64,000 nucleotides of DNA from Oegoconia quadripuncta. Lineage: Eukaryota > Arthropoda > Insecta > Lepidoptera > Autostichidae. Within the stretch, counting starts at the first letter, position 1, and each line of letters opens with the position of its first letter. The position numbers and the translations under genes are program-made. The DNA is taken from NCBI GenBank assembly GCA_949316235.1, contig OX438742.1:10911315-10975314 (forward strand), in the 5' to 3' direction. Under the pieces are notes generated by a model that made no database searches, had not been told where the DNA came from, and saw nothing but the letters and a program-made list of their open reading frames with translations. Below, in pieces: positions 20,826 through 32,399 of this stretch.

Positions 20826-21058
20826 TTATCTGGTGTATAACAGCAAGAAAATTACAACACAATATAGAATGTAGATTTCTAAGTTACCTCGTGCATCTTA
20901 AACGGCTTGACCAATGTTTGGAGTGCGAGGTGTTGTTATATTCGTCTTTATCCCCGGAGTGTCTTAGGATAGGTACATTCTATGATTAAAAATTAAACAT
21001 GGTACCTGTGAAATACAAAATCTGTCGGTTTTTTTGATGTTTAAATGCTTAAAGTGAC

Positions 21059-21122
21059 GACTTGTTCGGTGTAGTGGTTAGAACCAAAAGGTCGCTCGAA
21101 TCCCGCTAGGGGCATATGATAT
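21059..21122 (+). mobile_element. SINE-B head, left part of a split copy
   Basis: GTTCGGTGTAGTGGTTAGAA, then GTCGCTCGAATCCCGCTAGG, then GGCATATG. The rest of this SINE resumes at 21449, after a LINE 3' end. Confidence 0.85.
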
Positions 21123-21289
21123 TTATTTAGTACACCTATATATTTACGTTTGTATTTTGTTGCTATTTTATAGATGTTATGTTTAAGTAGGTATATTTGT
21201 CTATTGATCTATGTATGTATGTGTATGTAAACATATGAAATTTATTCATGTAGTTTGTATCTGCATTCCTATTCAATACCGCACAACCT

Positions 21290-21447
21290 ACCTGTTTCAA
21301 ATGTTGTCCTTGTTCAAATGTGTCCTTATACCCAAAGGTTGCCTAGAAGAGAGTCGCCAAATTGTACATTCTATTCTTACCACTATTCTGAAACTGTATT
21401 TTCTTTTATGTTGTGCAATAAAGTGTATTTGTTTTGTATTGTATTGA
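21290..21447 (+). mobile_element. LINE 3' end with (TTGTA)n-like tail
   Basis: AGGTTGCCTAGAAGAGAGTC ... TTGTGCAATAAAGTGTATTTG then TTTTGTATTGTATTG. The same 3' end occurs at 47640-47748 (plus) and reversed at 23107-23250. It sits inside SINE-B; the 5' limit could be as far left as 21123. No coding motif remains. Confidence 0.75.
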
Positions 21448-21640
21448 TTGTATGATGAATACGGACATGTGTATCCGAGTTATGGATGTTTTCATTTATA
21501 ATAAGTATTTATTTACCAAAAAAAAGTATTTATGTAGTATAATCATAGAGGAATACACCGAATCAACCATCTGGTATCCACAACACAAGCCTATGGAACT
21601 AGATGACATTGTGTGTGTTTCCAAGGATATTTATTTGTTA
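21448..21640 (+). mobile_element. SINE-B body, right part of a split copy
   Basis: TGTATGATGAATACGGACAT ... CATCTGGTATCCACAACACA ... TCCAAGGATATTTATTTG. It continues the head at 21059-21122 exactly where intact copies do. Confidence 0.9.
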
Positions 21641-22090
21641 AAATGTTATTTTATTTGTTATATAGTTTTCTGTAGAATCTCTCCACGCCTTGTCTTCGAT
21701 AGCGATTCAGCAACGCGGTAATTCTTATGTAAAACGCATTTATAGTAAGTTTATTTAACCCTACAAGGTTGTTTTTAAAGCACCTAATAATACCTTTTTG
21801 CTTACAGTTTTTGTCCTTGCATGAGACCACATCGCACCTCATTGTTTGCAGCAATTATTAACCAGTTACGATCTTGTCAGCCATGGGAACATTTCGCAAT
21901 ATTATTCTGTTATTTTCTAAGATCAGTAACGATATCCTTGAGGTAACGTGACTCCGATTTACCTTCTGCTTACAATAATGTTAATCCATTATTACCCTAC
22001 GTTCAGGGGTGCGATCTAGAAATCACTTATAACAAAAATATTAGCTAAGAGTTAGAGATTACTATTTTTGTAGTCATATTTTTGCAAATC
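21641..22090. other. no gene or element identified
   Basis: AT-rich with no exon, repeat or promoter signal that I can support. Confidence 0.4.
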
Positions 22091-22372
22091 TTATCCTATG
22101 TACCAACATGGGGGAGCTAACATTTCCTTATGCGGCAGGAATAAGGGCCTCACTTCCTCGACGAGCTCTAAAAGCAAAGGTTTCCTCAGGCGGTATTTCT
22201 TTTTAATTTTCTGCCTGACATAGCAAACCATCTTGTATGTTACTCTATTAGGTCTTCCGGGTCGTCAACATGGCTATCGTCCGTCATGGTCACAACAACG
22301 TGCTCCTCTACACATGTCATTTTCTTGACAAATAATTTAAAATAATGGCACACGAAATTAAGATGAGCCCAT
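22091..22372 (-). pseudogene. possible PIF/Harbinger-like transposase relic
   Basis: Two adjacent minus-strand frames. 22320-22240 reads MTCVEEHVVVTMTDDSHVDD, PEDLIE and stops. 22231-22091 reads MVCYVRQKIKKKYRLRKPLL, LELVEEVRPLFLP, then APPCWYIG and a stop. The second resembles the N-terminal helix of Harbinger-type transposases (YRLS..V..L...I.P.L). The frame change between them suggests decay. The right edge meets a family F repeat at 22372. The assignment is from memory of the motif and is tentative. Confidence 0.35.
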
Positions 22373-22470
22373 CGCTGTTGAAACATGTCTCAGTCTATGG
22401 ATGTTTTTGTTCCTTAGTCGCCTTTTGCGACCCTCACGGGAAGAGAAGGGTTGGTTACCAGAAAAATAGA
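22372..22470 (+). repeat. family F interspersed repeat (3' part)
   Basis: GATGAGCCCATCGCTGTTGA, TTAGTCGCCTTTTGCGACC, CTCACGGGAAGAGAAGGG. Confidence 0.75.
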
Positions 22471-24165
22471 AACTCGTAGAAATAAATAACAACTCATGTG
22501 GTTAATCTATATACCTTTAAAAATAATAATTATTACAGTTAAATCGGTACAATATCTATTGTTACTCAAATAAAATATAAACCCGAATGAACATTTAGCG
22601 AAATTAAGTGCAATTTTCACACATTTAAGTATTTACATCGTTGTGTATAGGACGTGTTTTTTACGAGTATTAATAGGCCACTTCCAAGCAAAGAGAGATA
22701 CAATATTGTTAACAATATTTGTTTATTTCGCAAAGAGTTGAAGAAGTCTTGAAACGTCAGAAAATCATGACATGACAAAGGCTCTTTATTTCATAGGATA
22801 CAAATAATTATTTAAAATCGTCGCAATTTTTATAAATTTATCATCTATCTACATATGATGCCGGCATTACCAATTCGTTTCGGCTCGATCAGTTTTCGTA
22901 ATAAGGCTGCATTTTGAGCAAACAGAAGCAAAAACTTTTGCATTGATGATAATGTGTAAATTATTGGTGCTGAAAGTCTACAGTTCTATGATGGCGATGA
23001 GGGCGAATCGACTAAACATAATGTACCTAAAAGTAAGTACCTAGTAGAAAGTCTGGTCGGTGCCTAGATTACTAGGTCTATTATAGTATAATATAGCCGA
23101 TTGTCGTCCTATTACAATACAATACAAATACTCTTTATTGCGCAAAATAATTTACAATAATTTTTGATGATAACAATAGAACACAATTAGGCGGTCTTAT
23201 CACAAAAAGCGATTTCTTCCAGACAACCCACAGCTATGGGACATTTGTATGTAGAAAAACAGGTAGGGTGCATGCATAAATATAATAATAATATCATATT
23301 AATTGACTTAATTATATAAATATATTGCCTAAGTATCGCTAGTTTTATTTCAAGGAACATTAAAAAGTGAATCACCCTTGGGTGTGTACGTGTGTCTTAG
23401 CGGATTACCGAATAAAATGAAATAAAATAATAAGTATCGAGGGACCATGTTTCCATTGCATCTAACATAGATGTCTTACAAGTGGTTAAATACATTTATT
23501 TATGTATAAAGAAAATGTGTGACGATCGGCGTACTATGGTGTGAGTGTATGCGTGAGGCAAAATGAAAACAGTTCTTCTGATCCGTGTGTACGAACATAT
23601 TATATAAATCATTCACAATACCCGACCGTAAAGTAAGTACGCTGCAAATGAACGTCTGTGCTGCGGCAAAGCATTGGTTGTCAGATTACTTTCGTAACTA
23701 TAGACACTCTCTTTGTGACCAGACTATTAAAGAAATATCTAAATAAAGAATATATAAATCAAGTAAGATAACTACATATTATAATAAGCGCATTGTACGC
23801 TGGCACAAGGTCGGTACTTGATAGACACTTTGGTGACTGCCTGTAGTAATACTAGGCTTCACAATGACTGGACTGTTTGCAGGATGCCGATTGCACTGCT
23901 AATAATAGAATACTTTGATGTAAACTAATAATGGTGTCTAAGAAATATCAAGGCAGCTATATATTTTTTAAACATTCATGCGTTTTCTGATGATTTTCTA
24001 AAACGTAGCACTGGACAATTATTGAACGAAAAAAGTATAGACCGAACTAAAACTACGCTTAAAAATACAATCAGGTTCAGAAGTGCATATGCAGTAGTAT
24101 CATCTCATATAATTTAGATGTAATTACACATGGACAATATTGAGGTTAAGCCTCATCTCACTGTA
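22471..24165. other. no gene; one LINE 3' end inside
   Basis: Apart from the LINE end at 23107-23250 this is AT-rich unique-looking sequence with no supported exon. Confidence 0.4.
23107..23250 (-). mobile_element. LINE 3' end (minus) with (ATTGT)n tail
   Basis: Read on the minus strand: GGTTGTCTGGAAGAAATCGC, GTGTTCTATTGTTATCATC, TTATTTTGCGCAATAAAGAG, then the TATTGTATTGTAAT tail. Near-identical to 47640-47748. Confidence 0.85.
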
Positions 24166-24396
24166 AGGATTAGTGGATTTGTGTAACTAGTGGTCACCTG
24201 ACAGTCAGTGTTTTAAGCCGCCTTTGTAGGCCATCGAATTGCCTTCAATTGAAAACTACCTGGATCGTCTGTTTAATAAGCCCTCCGAAGCACGAAATCA
24301 TTATCATCACTAGTGGTCACCCAACCAAGCACTGACCGCGCCAGATATTGCTTAACTTCGCTTATCGAAACGAATAGCGAATACGACTTCCACCAG
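24166..24396 (-). mobile_element. 5S rRNA-derived SINE (minus)
   Basis: On the minus strand the head reads GCGAAGTTAAGCAATATCTG, GCGCGGTCAGTGCTTGG, TTGGGTGACCACTAG. This closely follows the internal promoter part of insect 5S rRNA (usual form GAAGTTAAGCAACGTCGGGC, GCGGTCAGTACTTGGATGGG, TGACC). A body with GATTTCGTGCTTCGGAGGGC and CTGACTGTCAGGTGACCAC follows. It is a SINE3-class element, not a functional 5S gene: the 5S 3' third is replaced by the SINE body. Partial relatives are at 36648-36766, 39166-39234, 39655-39712 and 61084-61136. Confidence 0.85.
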
Positions 24397-24533
24397 TAGG
24401 TGCTTTATGGAAAGTATCGGTTACTAATTATGTTTCTTTTGCACTGCACAACAATAATTTCACAATATAGCTTCCATTAGACTATCAAAGACTCTTAAAA
24501 ATCAAAAATTTGAGCCGTGTTATGCACTTTGTG

Positions 24534-24858
24534 AGCGTCGGTGGCTCAGTGCAGGAGACACAGTCTCCCAATTTGGGAGGTCCAGGTACGATCCCCAGAC
24601 AGGCAATGTACCAATCAGTTTTTAAATTTAATTTAATTACTTATGTGCATTTATTCGACTGCTCTAAAACGGTGAAGGAAAACATCACGAGGAAACTTAC
24701 ATGCATGAGAAATAAAACTGAGCAATAAAAAAATCCATGGCATGTGATGTCCCCAATCCGCACTGAGGCAGCGTGGCGGACTATGGCCCATACTCCCTCA
24801 ATATGAGGGAAGGTCTATATCCCTGCAGTGGGATGTTTACGGACTGATGACGATAATG
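24534..24858 (+). mobile_element. SINE-C copy (plus, near full length)
   Basis: Head GCGTCGGTGGCTCAGTGCAG, TCTCCCAATTTGGGAGGTCC, GGTACGATCCCCAGACAGG. Body AACGGTGAAGGAAAACATC. 3' end CCTGCAGTGGGATGTTTACG with a GATGACGATAATG tail. Confidence 0.92.
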
Positions 24859-25325
24859 CACTTTGGATCATTTGTTTGGATATATATATAAATGGAATTT
24901 TACATATGTTTTTTCAACATGTCATTGTTGCATCTATTCTTGGAGCTAAAGCAAAGAGTTATATTAAAAGGCGTGTCTTGTTAAAGGAGTAGTTAGTGTA
25001 CATATACAGCTATTAATAAGTAAGGCGACATATGATATACATTAAAATAATAATTAAGTGGATATATTTTTTCTCAAGACTGTAACAGATGTTAACCGTT
25101 ATAGAATGAAATGATAGCCTTCCCGTCTTGTTTCACAGATAATAAGTACACGAATATGTACATATAGATGTCAATTTATGCAAATAAGAATTGAAAATAA
25201 TAAGTGTTTTTTGGATACATTATAGCAAGCCTCATTTACACCAACAAGTATTATAGTCTTTGTATTGCTCTGTCTTTTATTGGTTGGGATAACTTGTAGG
25301 CGTATATATATATTTATATAAATGT
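24859..25325. other. no gene or element identified
   Basis: AT-rich spacer between SINE-C and the first MITE. Confidence 0.4.
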
Positions 25326-25766
25326 CGCAGGCAGCTCATTGAATTAGCCATTTAATGAAATGCCTAGCCGGATCGTTATGTATGGCGGATACTTCCTACA
25401 TTTTTGGAAACTGTGCTGCTCAGAGCGGCAGTGACTTGCACAGCGTTTTAACACAGGGTAGACAGAAAGCTTCAGCTGTCTAAACAAAGCTTACAACCAC
25501 CTCAAAATATGAACTAGGTAATGAGTTTTGATATCATTCATCATCACTCTGATAAATTGTTTATCTTGTGATACTTGTAAGACAATTTGCTAGGATAGGC
25601 AGTACCTTTCCTTAAAAGGCACGCCATTGGAGCGGGTTGGTTTGGTTGTGTTAGGTTGCTTTAAATACTACCGAATTACTACTTCTAAATGTCACAGTTT
25701 CCAATAATGTGGGAAATATCCGCCTAGGCATTTCATGAAATGGCTAATTCAACGATCTGCCTGCGA
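25326..25766. mobile_element. MITE with 75-90 bp terminal inverted repeats
   Basis: Left arm 25326-25415 (CGCAGGCAG ... GAATTAGCCATTTAATGAAA, TGCCTAG ... GGAAACTGTG) is the reverse complement of right arm 25693-25766 (CACAGTTTCC ... CTAGGCATTTCATGAAATGG, ... CTGCCTGCG), with about 15 extra bases in the left arm. The interior has no ORF, so this is a non-autonomous DNA transposon. 28545-28660 may be a degenerate relative. Confidence 0.88.
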
Positions 25767-25770
25767 TCCG

Positions 25771-26131
25771 GTATATACCAGATGAGTTTTTTTACCGTAA
25801 GAAAAAAATAGGGCATATTAGATAAGTGAAATTGAAAGTATTTTTTTTTTCAAAACCATCATCGTATAAAACATTAATTGTGTCGTTTAGCGGTTGCGTT
25901 TGTAGTCTATTCCACATAATTAAGTCATTAAACTAAATAAATAAAGAAAACTTCGAGAAAATTTGTGTTGCAAATAAATTTTGCATGATACGAATCCCGC
26001 CAGTCGCATATTAAAAACTGGCCGGCGCGAGCGTTTTGGAAAAAAAGTAAAGCACTTATGCCAGTAACTTCTATTTCACTTACCTAATATACTCTATTTT
26101 TTCTTACGGTAAAAAAACTCATCCAGTATAT
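25771..26131. mobile_element. second MITE with 60-bp terminal inverted repeats
   Basis: TATACCAGATGAGTTTTTTT, ACCGTAAGAAAAAAATAG at 25773-25840 is mirrored by 26060-26130 (CTATTTTTTCTTACGGTAAA, CTCATCCAGTATA). About 360 bp, non-coding, starting within 5 nt of the end of the first MITE. Confidence 0.88.
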
Positions 26132-26530
26132 GAGTTGTATGTATTTTAAACCCAAGTAAAGGATTATACGGCAGCTCCTTTCGGATTTTTCTTAAATTAT
26201 CAAGTTGCTCGACAATCGCATTTTTAAATTTTCACCATGTGTACATTTTTCGTAAAAGGATAATCTCTAATAGGCAGTCAGATATCTTAGGAACCTTTGT
26301 ACGACTAATGTCCAAATAGAAAAAGTCCAAGACTTCAAAAATGTCTAATCAGTAATTTGACCAGTCAGAAAAATGTCCAACTTATGGAAACTTGACCAAC
26401 TAAAATAATAGGAACTTATTGACGCAGATGTTAAGACTTGATTTTATATACCTAATCAATCACGCTATCTTCGTAAAATCCTTAGCCTGATACCACCGAT
26501 GAACCCCACAGTTATTGCTATTGGTATCGA
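26132..26530. other. no gene or element identified
   Basis: AT-rich; short ACTAATGTCCAAATAGAAA-like repeats at 26300-26400 look like degenerate low-complexity sequence. Confidence 0.4.
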
Positions 26531-26876
26531 TTGTATGTGTGGTTGTTGCAGGTCGTCGGAGACCCGTACCGACCTATTGTGATCGCCACTAACCTACAAT
26601 TTGTTGCTCAGGATTGCCTCTTCGAGGAATTGGTTTATTTTCCTGGTGCCGATAGTATTTATACCATCCAAGTGCAGTAAGTGGCTACCAGCTAGATATT
26701 GCGTTTACGCATCAGCGGACCACATTCACACAGCAGATGTACAGGCGTTTCCTCTGCAAGAAGGCAAAGTCAGCACATTCCCGTTTACCGGAGCTCCTTG
26801 TTGAGCATGTGTTTGCTCAGATAGCAGTGCTACCGTGAGTGCCCTTGCGAGATGCGTAGATTGTTCATACTACCTT
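26531..26876 (-). mobile_element. RNase H-type LINE 3' end, decayed (minus)
   Basis: About 340 bp clearly homologous to the 3' third of the element at 41240-42070 (zinc-knuckle region to 3' end), with frameshifts and stops. The minus strand retains LSEQTHAQQGAPVNG- and LHLDGINTIGTRKINQFLEE-like stretches. Same orientation as the other copy. Confidence 0.88.
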
Positions 26877-29800
26877 GTTATTCGTTGTATTTTATACAAA
26901 TTTTAAACAAATGTGCAAATAGCCGTGAAATACAAATAACGTTAAGTAACTCTGTAGCAGACAGAATGACCTTTTTTAATTAATCAATGACGAAACGTTA
27001 ACTAATTCGCCCTGTGCTCAATCGCCCAGTTACCGTTGCGGCATAGGAAATCTTTTCCATCGATTTTATATAAATATTTAAATTGAAGGCTCTCCAGTAG
27101 TTTATATGCACTAGAAGGCCAATACAATTTAGTGTCATTTTACCTCTACAAAATGAGCTGTAGACAATTTTCATAATAGGTCACGATCATGCAATGTTAT
27201 AAAGTGAAAGATAGAATAATCTTGTAAAGTATATATGATTTAAAAACTGTGCTCATTTGTATAGTTAACGTGTATCAAATCAAACTCTCTTTTATCTTCA
27301 TTGGTGAATTTTGCATCAGTCATCTCTGTATCTGTCAGGCATTCGGGACAGTCTTCCCGTCCTTAGAGAACGTCGTTCTGTATTAAAAGTTCTTGTATTA
27401 ACATTGGACCTTTCATTATTCGTACGAGTATGTCTTTTTTCTAGACATGCTCATAACAAATTGTCTTATCGCAAATCCATTGAAATGCCATTGAACCACT
27501 TTATTAGCCAATTACTGCGAGCACTTGATACCTTATGATTGCATACTCGTATATTATGTACTACGAGGTGTTGTACTCTCGAGTCTCCGTCCTGTGGTGT
27601 CCTTAGAATACCAGGGTCGCGTTTTCGAAGTCTAATGTCACGACATTATGCTGAGTGAATGCCTTTTTAGCATCACCACTTCCTATTATTCTAATGGTTA
27701 AAAGTAGAATTAAGCAATAATGGTGCGAACTATATCTTTTTCTTTCTTTCTAAAAAGAAGTAATAAAATAGGTTGAGTGGATATAGCGGTTGCAACAGAC
27801 ACTGCGCACCGGACAAAGAGCCATCCAACCTCTTAGTACCTTATATTATCCTGGTGCTTCTTAAATATAAGGGGGTAACATTGTCACTCTAATAATGTGT
27901 AATATAAACCAAGCTCATTGTAATGAACATAACAATGTACTTGGATCCAATATGTGACATTTCAGACGGTTCTTGGTTTCATAATAAGAAATTTATGACG
28001 TGGAAGTAGAAAAATTTGAAAATTGAATATATTTTTCTACTATCTCAGTATTAATTGAGGTAGTCGGTACAGTATAAAGTTTCAATTATTCCCAATTTAT
28101 ACTGTAGTGATAAGGCGACTAAAGACTAATGAATTCCCATGCTTTTAACTTTAACATGGGTATTTTCACATTTGATGATTGAAAGCATTTTGGATTTTAC
28201 ATAATCTGTGATTTAAGATGAATATTGGACGCGGGGTGACAAATTCATGTGAAGTTAACAGCGACCCATAGATCACATTCTAGTACATAACACAATACAC
28301 ACGGTTTTTTTCTAAATATAAAAAATCATTTGCAGGCATAAAGTTTTCTTATTTGAATTTCAACAATACCTAAAGAAATTTTAGGGTATACCTAGGTAAC
28401 GAATGACAATTAATAATGACGTTTAGATAGAAACGTAATGTTATTTATTAAATATACGATAATGTTGTTACTAAAGTTCAAGCAAATATGAAAATTCTCG
28501 AATTTGGAACCACGGGAGCGCTGGGCTCCTCGGTTTTATTCAAAGCAACCAAACACAACCTGGTCAGGTTGGTTAACCCTCGCTAAACAGTTTTCTGTAG
28601 AGGCGGAAATGTCCGCAATACAAGACCCCTCTAGGCATTTCATGACATTATATAAAATATTATATAAAACTAAGTACCTATATTGGATTACCATTACTAC
28701 CATACTACGAAACGCATTATTTTTATTTGCTTTTGTATTTCGTCGTTACTTTATTCGTATCGCACATCTGCTTGCTTATGTAGGAAACTTCGGTAGGAAG
28801 AAAATGGAATAACCAGTTTTTGGGTCCGATATTTCTAATGCTGAATCAGAGCAGTGCAAAAAGCCTAGAATGATATTTGCATGCATCGTATTAAATGAGA
28901 ACCAAACTATTATATATGATTTTTTAAAAAAGGGAAACCAGGTGTCCCTTTAATAGGATGTAAGACAGAGTGCAAAATAATCAAAAAAGAGGGTGCAAAC
29001 AAAAGTCGTCTTTGATTACAATCGGCTCGGCTATCGTCCGGGAGAAGAGAACAATGCCCGGTAGGTGAGCGATATTTTGTCAACATAATAACCGTTTTCA
29101 GTACAATTGTTGAACTATAAAAAAGTTTTTGTTGTACCGTGAATCATGCCTATCCGAAAATTTCAGTTACGAAGAATCAAATTTCAGTTCAATGATTCTT
29201 TATTTCTCATAAAGACAGCAGTCACTCACATGTGAAAAAGGATACTTAATTAAATAATAGTAGGTTACTAAATTAAATCGTTCGCACTCGCACTACACAA
29301 ATCACTATCTGTTTCGCACTATCTATACAAAGCGGAATATCCAAAATTATCCTTCACATTAATATCTATATTATAATGTAATTCACCAATACGTGTTGAG
29401 ATAATTTTTATTTGTATTGGTTGTATGAAGTTGTTTTTTTTTATATCTGAGGGTAAATTGAAATAGATTTAAATCCGTTTCTGATTAAACTAGGAATCGA
29501 TTGAGGGCCCAATGAGAATGAAAAGTTTCGTGAAACCAATTTGTATTAATATAAAGACGTAAGGAAATGTATGGAAGGATCATTATGGCATTATTGTCTA
29601 AGTTCCTATAACATAATTGTAACAACTAAATTCACGTGCTAAATGCATTAGACTGGGTTATGGGATTAGGGAAATAGTCATATATAGCTAATCAATATTA
29701 AAGTAGTTAATTTCAATACAATGACCTCTAAACAATTAATTAAAAATTTAGAAAACCCTCGAAAGAAATACATATATCATCGAACTGTCCAAAAACTCGG

Positions 29801-30405
29801 TTAAAAGCTAAATGTCTACGAAACGGCTAACGTGTAACAGCTGTAACAATGTTCCTATATGCCAGTCATATAAAAGGCCCGCTATTACTTAGTCATCACC
29901 ATTGTTATATCAAGCACACTGCTGGCCTATGTACAGCAACCGGTTGGAGGTTGCTGAGCGACCGGTTGGAAGCTACCGCTTAAGTGGACAAGAAAGAAAC
30001 TTGAAGGGTTGCACTTTTCTTCGCTTCATTTTATTAATATGAAATATCAATCATTTTAATATATTTTTTATTATACTGTTGTAGTTATATATTTGGATTC
30101 TAATAGGATTTTACTATTTCGATTTTAAGTCTATTTTTTATTTAATAATATGGATTTAAATGGACCATAAGATTTCGGTAGAAAATTACAAAACATTATG
30201 TATGTAACGCGTGTAGTCAAATATAATTCTTGATAAAATAGACTTACCTACAAAAACTTAGATAAGCCTCTTTCCATTCCTAATAAATTCACAAAGAATG
30301 ATGTCATATTTTGCACAAGTAATTGTATTGATGATTCATTGATTGTAATACCCTTTATATATATCATTCGTATAGTAATAAATAATAATAATAACAAATA
30401 AAATA
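26877..30405. other. 3.5 kb without an identified gene
   Basis: Mostly unique AT-rich sequence. 28545-28660 (AAGCAACCAAACACAACCTG ... CTAGGCATTTCATGACATT) resembles parts of the MITE at 25326-25766. 29770-29830 shares CTACGAAACGGCTAACG with 7740. 29975-30025 resembles a reversed LINE end (AAACTTGAAGGGTTGCACTT, compare 42965-43000). A 75-codon frame at 27311-27538 has no coding signature. Confidence 0.4.
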
Positions 30406-30407
30406 TC

Positions 30408-30643
30408 CTTAGACATACACACAGCGCCATCTAATTCCACAGTAAGCAACTATGTGTTGCGGATACCAGATGGTTGATATACTACATAAATACATTTTTT
30501 TTGGAAATAAATACTTGAAAACATACATAACTCGGGTACAAATGTCCGTATTCATCACAGAAACATATGCCCATAGCGGGATTCGTACCCGCAACCTTTT
30601 GGTATAGTGGTCAGAGTTGCTAACCACTACAGCAAACAGGTCG
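30408..30643 (-). mobile_element. SINE-B copy (minus)
   Basis: From CACAGCGCCATCTAATTCC to the head at right (minus strand: GTTAGCAACTCTGACCACTA, TACCAAAAGGTTGCGGGTAC, GAATCCCGC). Near full length. Confidence 0.92.
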
Positions 30644-30792
30644 TCTACATCTACACCAACCAAACACTGCACCAAACAGTAATGTTATGTATATTATTTA
30701 TTACTATGTTTATTCAGATCCACTGATAAAAATAAAGTTTAAGTTTTGAGTACACATTAATGTGTAATAATAAAATAAAACGCAACATGACA

Positions 30793-30855
30793 ATTTCACT
30801 TAACATCAGGTGTGATTGTGGTCAAGTACCAACCCGTTGTTCATTAAAAAAAATT
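30793..30855 (+). mobile_element. SINE-A tail fragment (plus)
   Basis: TTCACTTAACATCAGGTGTG, ATTGTGGTCAAGTACCAACC, then ATTAAAAAAAATT. Confidence 0.8.
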
Positions 30856-31314
30856 ACCAAAGGCCCAACACAGTGCTCTTAATTTGTAATCATAATGGGG
30901 GGATTCCCTCCAAACTTGGAAATCTTAATAGCAATGGAAGGAGATGCGGAGGGATATAACTTCTGGGGATATTCGAAGAACAAAACAAAATAGAACGCTA
31001 CTACTCGTATCAAAAACTGATACGGTGGCAATGTCAGTCGTCGACCACCTGACGGAAACTATTGCTAAAATACACAAACGAAATCTGTAATTTCTCACAC
31101 CTAAAGAAAAATAATATGAATTGGTTTAGAGAGGATTCCCGAGAGAACCATCTAGCAATACTTTTTAACAGGCAAGACCAATTCAATATCAAAGTAGATC
31201 CTTAAATAAAATTACGTATGAAGTGTTTAATGTAATGAATAATAATGATACATGTCTATCTACCACCACACCAGTCTTCTCTTCTAGTCCAGTAAGGATA
31301 CACTTTTAACTTCC
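30856..31314. other. no gene or element identified
   Basis: AT-rich spacer without recognisable content. Confidence 0.4.
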
Positions 31315-31805
31315 TATAATTTTAAAGGCCGTGATTTTTTGCACATTAATAGAGTACCTGTCAGTGATAGAATAAAAAAAAAATCTAACAAATCCGTAGC
31401 TTCATTTAGTTATAATATACATATTTAGTAATAAATTATAGACTGTATGATTAAAATTACCACTGTGAATTACATTGCGTCGGAGAATATTTTCAAAAAA
31501 ATCGAGCAATAATTTCTTTACAATATGACAAATTTCACCGAGCGCTAATATCACGATTCAATAAACTATTTTTAGAAATAATAAAATAGCTATTGATTAT
31601 TTTTTTAGAAAATAGTTTTAGACAATCTTAGCATCTTCAACAACGCAATGAAATGCACAGTGGTAACTTTAATTTAATATTGTAGGTTTTATAACTAAAT
31701 ACCTACACTATACCTAAAGCAAACTCCTGATCCGTTATAAAATATTTTTTATAATATCACTGATAGGTACTCTATGTACAAAAAATCAGGGCCTTCAAGA
31801 TTATA
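31315..31805. mobile_element. 490-bp fold-back element with about 190-bp arms
   Basis: The left arm (AAGGCCGTGATTTTTTGCAC, AGAGTACCTGTCAGTGATAG ... AATTACCACTGTGAATTACA, TTGCGT) is the reverse complement of the right arm (ACGCAATGAAATGCACAGTG, GTAACTTTAATT ... CACTGATAGGTACTCTATGT, CAGGGCCTT). The centre is AT-rich and itself palindromic (ACTATTTTTAGAAA ... TTTTTAGAAAATAGT). No coding capacity. Confidence 0.88.
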
Positions 31806-32399
31806 CACCCCTAAATATGCATATCTTGACTGGATTTGTAATCATTTATTTATTCTAAATGTAAATTTAATTCTTCTTCTCAAGTTTCATAACTATTTTT
31901 ATACTTTTTTTTTGTAAAATTGTATTTCGTTTGTTTGAGTTTTGGTATTACGTATCTACGAAACAAGTCACCGGAGTCAAGACGTACATATTTCAAATGT
32001 GGTATGAAATGTCGTCACCTAGTAATAGGTATAGCTGCAGAGTTTCCCATGCAACAGCTAACTTACACACATACCTAGTTAAACTGATAAGAAACTACAC
32101 ATAAGTACCATAATAACTGTTGACTAGTGAAATCACCAGTAATAATTGATAAAAATCCTAACCACATCGCCCATACAAGCTGTTAGTGCACTTTATTCAA
32201 TAACATATAAGGTTAATATTTCGTAAATGTTCTGTTTGTTAAGCTATTATAATAAATAAGTGTCGAGTTTTATAGTAAAGTGCTGACGAGGTGCCAACTG
32301 CAAAAACAATCTCGGAAGGTACTAAATAATGTTTATTATTTATCCATTGAATAGGCCAACTTATAATAAACAAAGAAATTAACCGCGTATATATCAATC
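31806..32399. other. no gene or element identified
   Basis: AT-rich, no supported feature. Confidence 0.4.

Noticed and set aside
24297..24396. Possible 5S rRNA gene
   Set aside because: Only the internal promoter part matches. The 3' third is replaced by SINE body, and other copies are dispersed and degenerate.
29869..30042. TATAAAAG at 29869 followed by an initiator-like TCATC and a 37-codon ORF at 29929
   Set aside because: The ORF includes a reversed LINE 3' end (AAACTTGAAGGGTTGC), so it is not a gene, and an isolated TATA box in AT-rich DNA is weak evidence.
30248..30430. Minus-strand frame MTSFFVNLLGMERGLSKFL ending at TTTTGTAG/GTAAGT
   Set aside because: The stop codon directly precedes the donor-like site and no acceptor is visible; part of the frame lies in a SINE-B.
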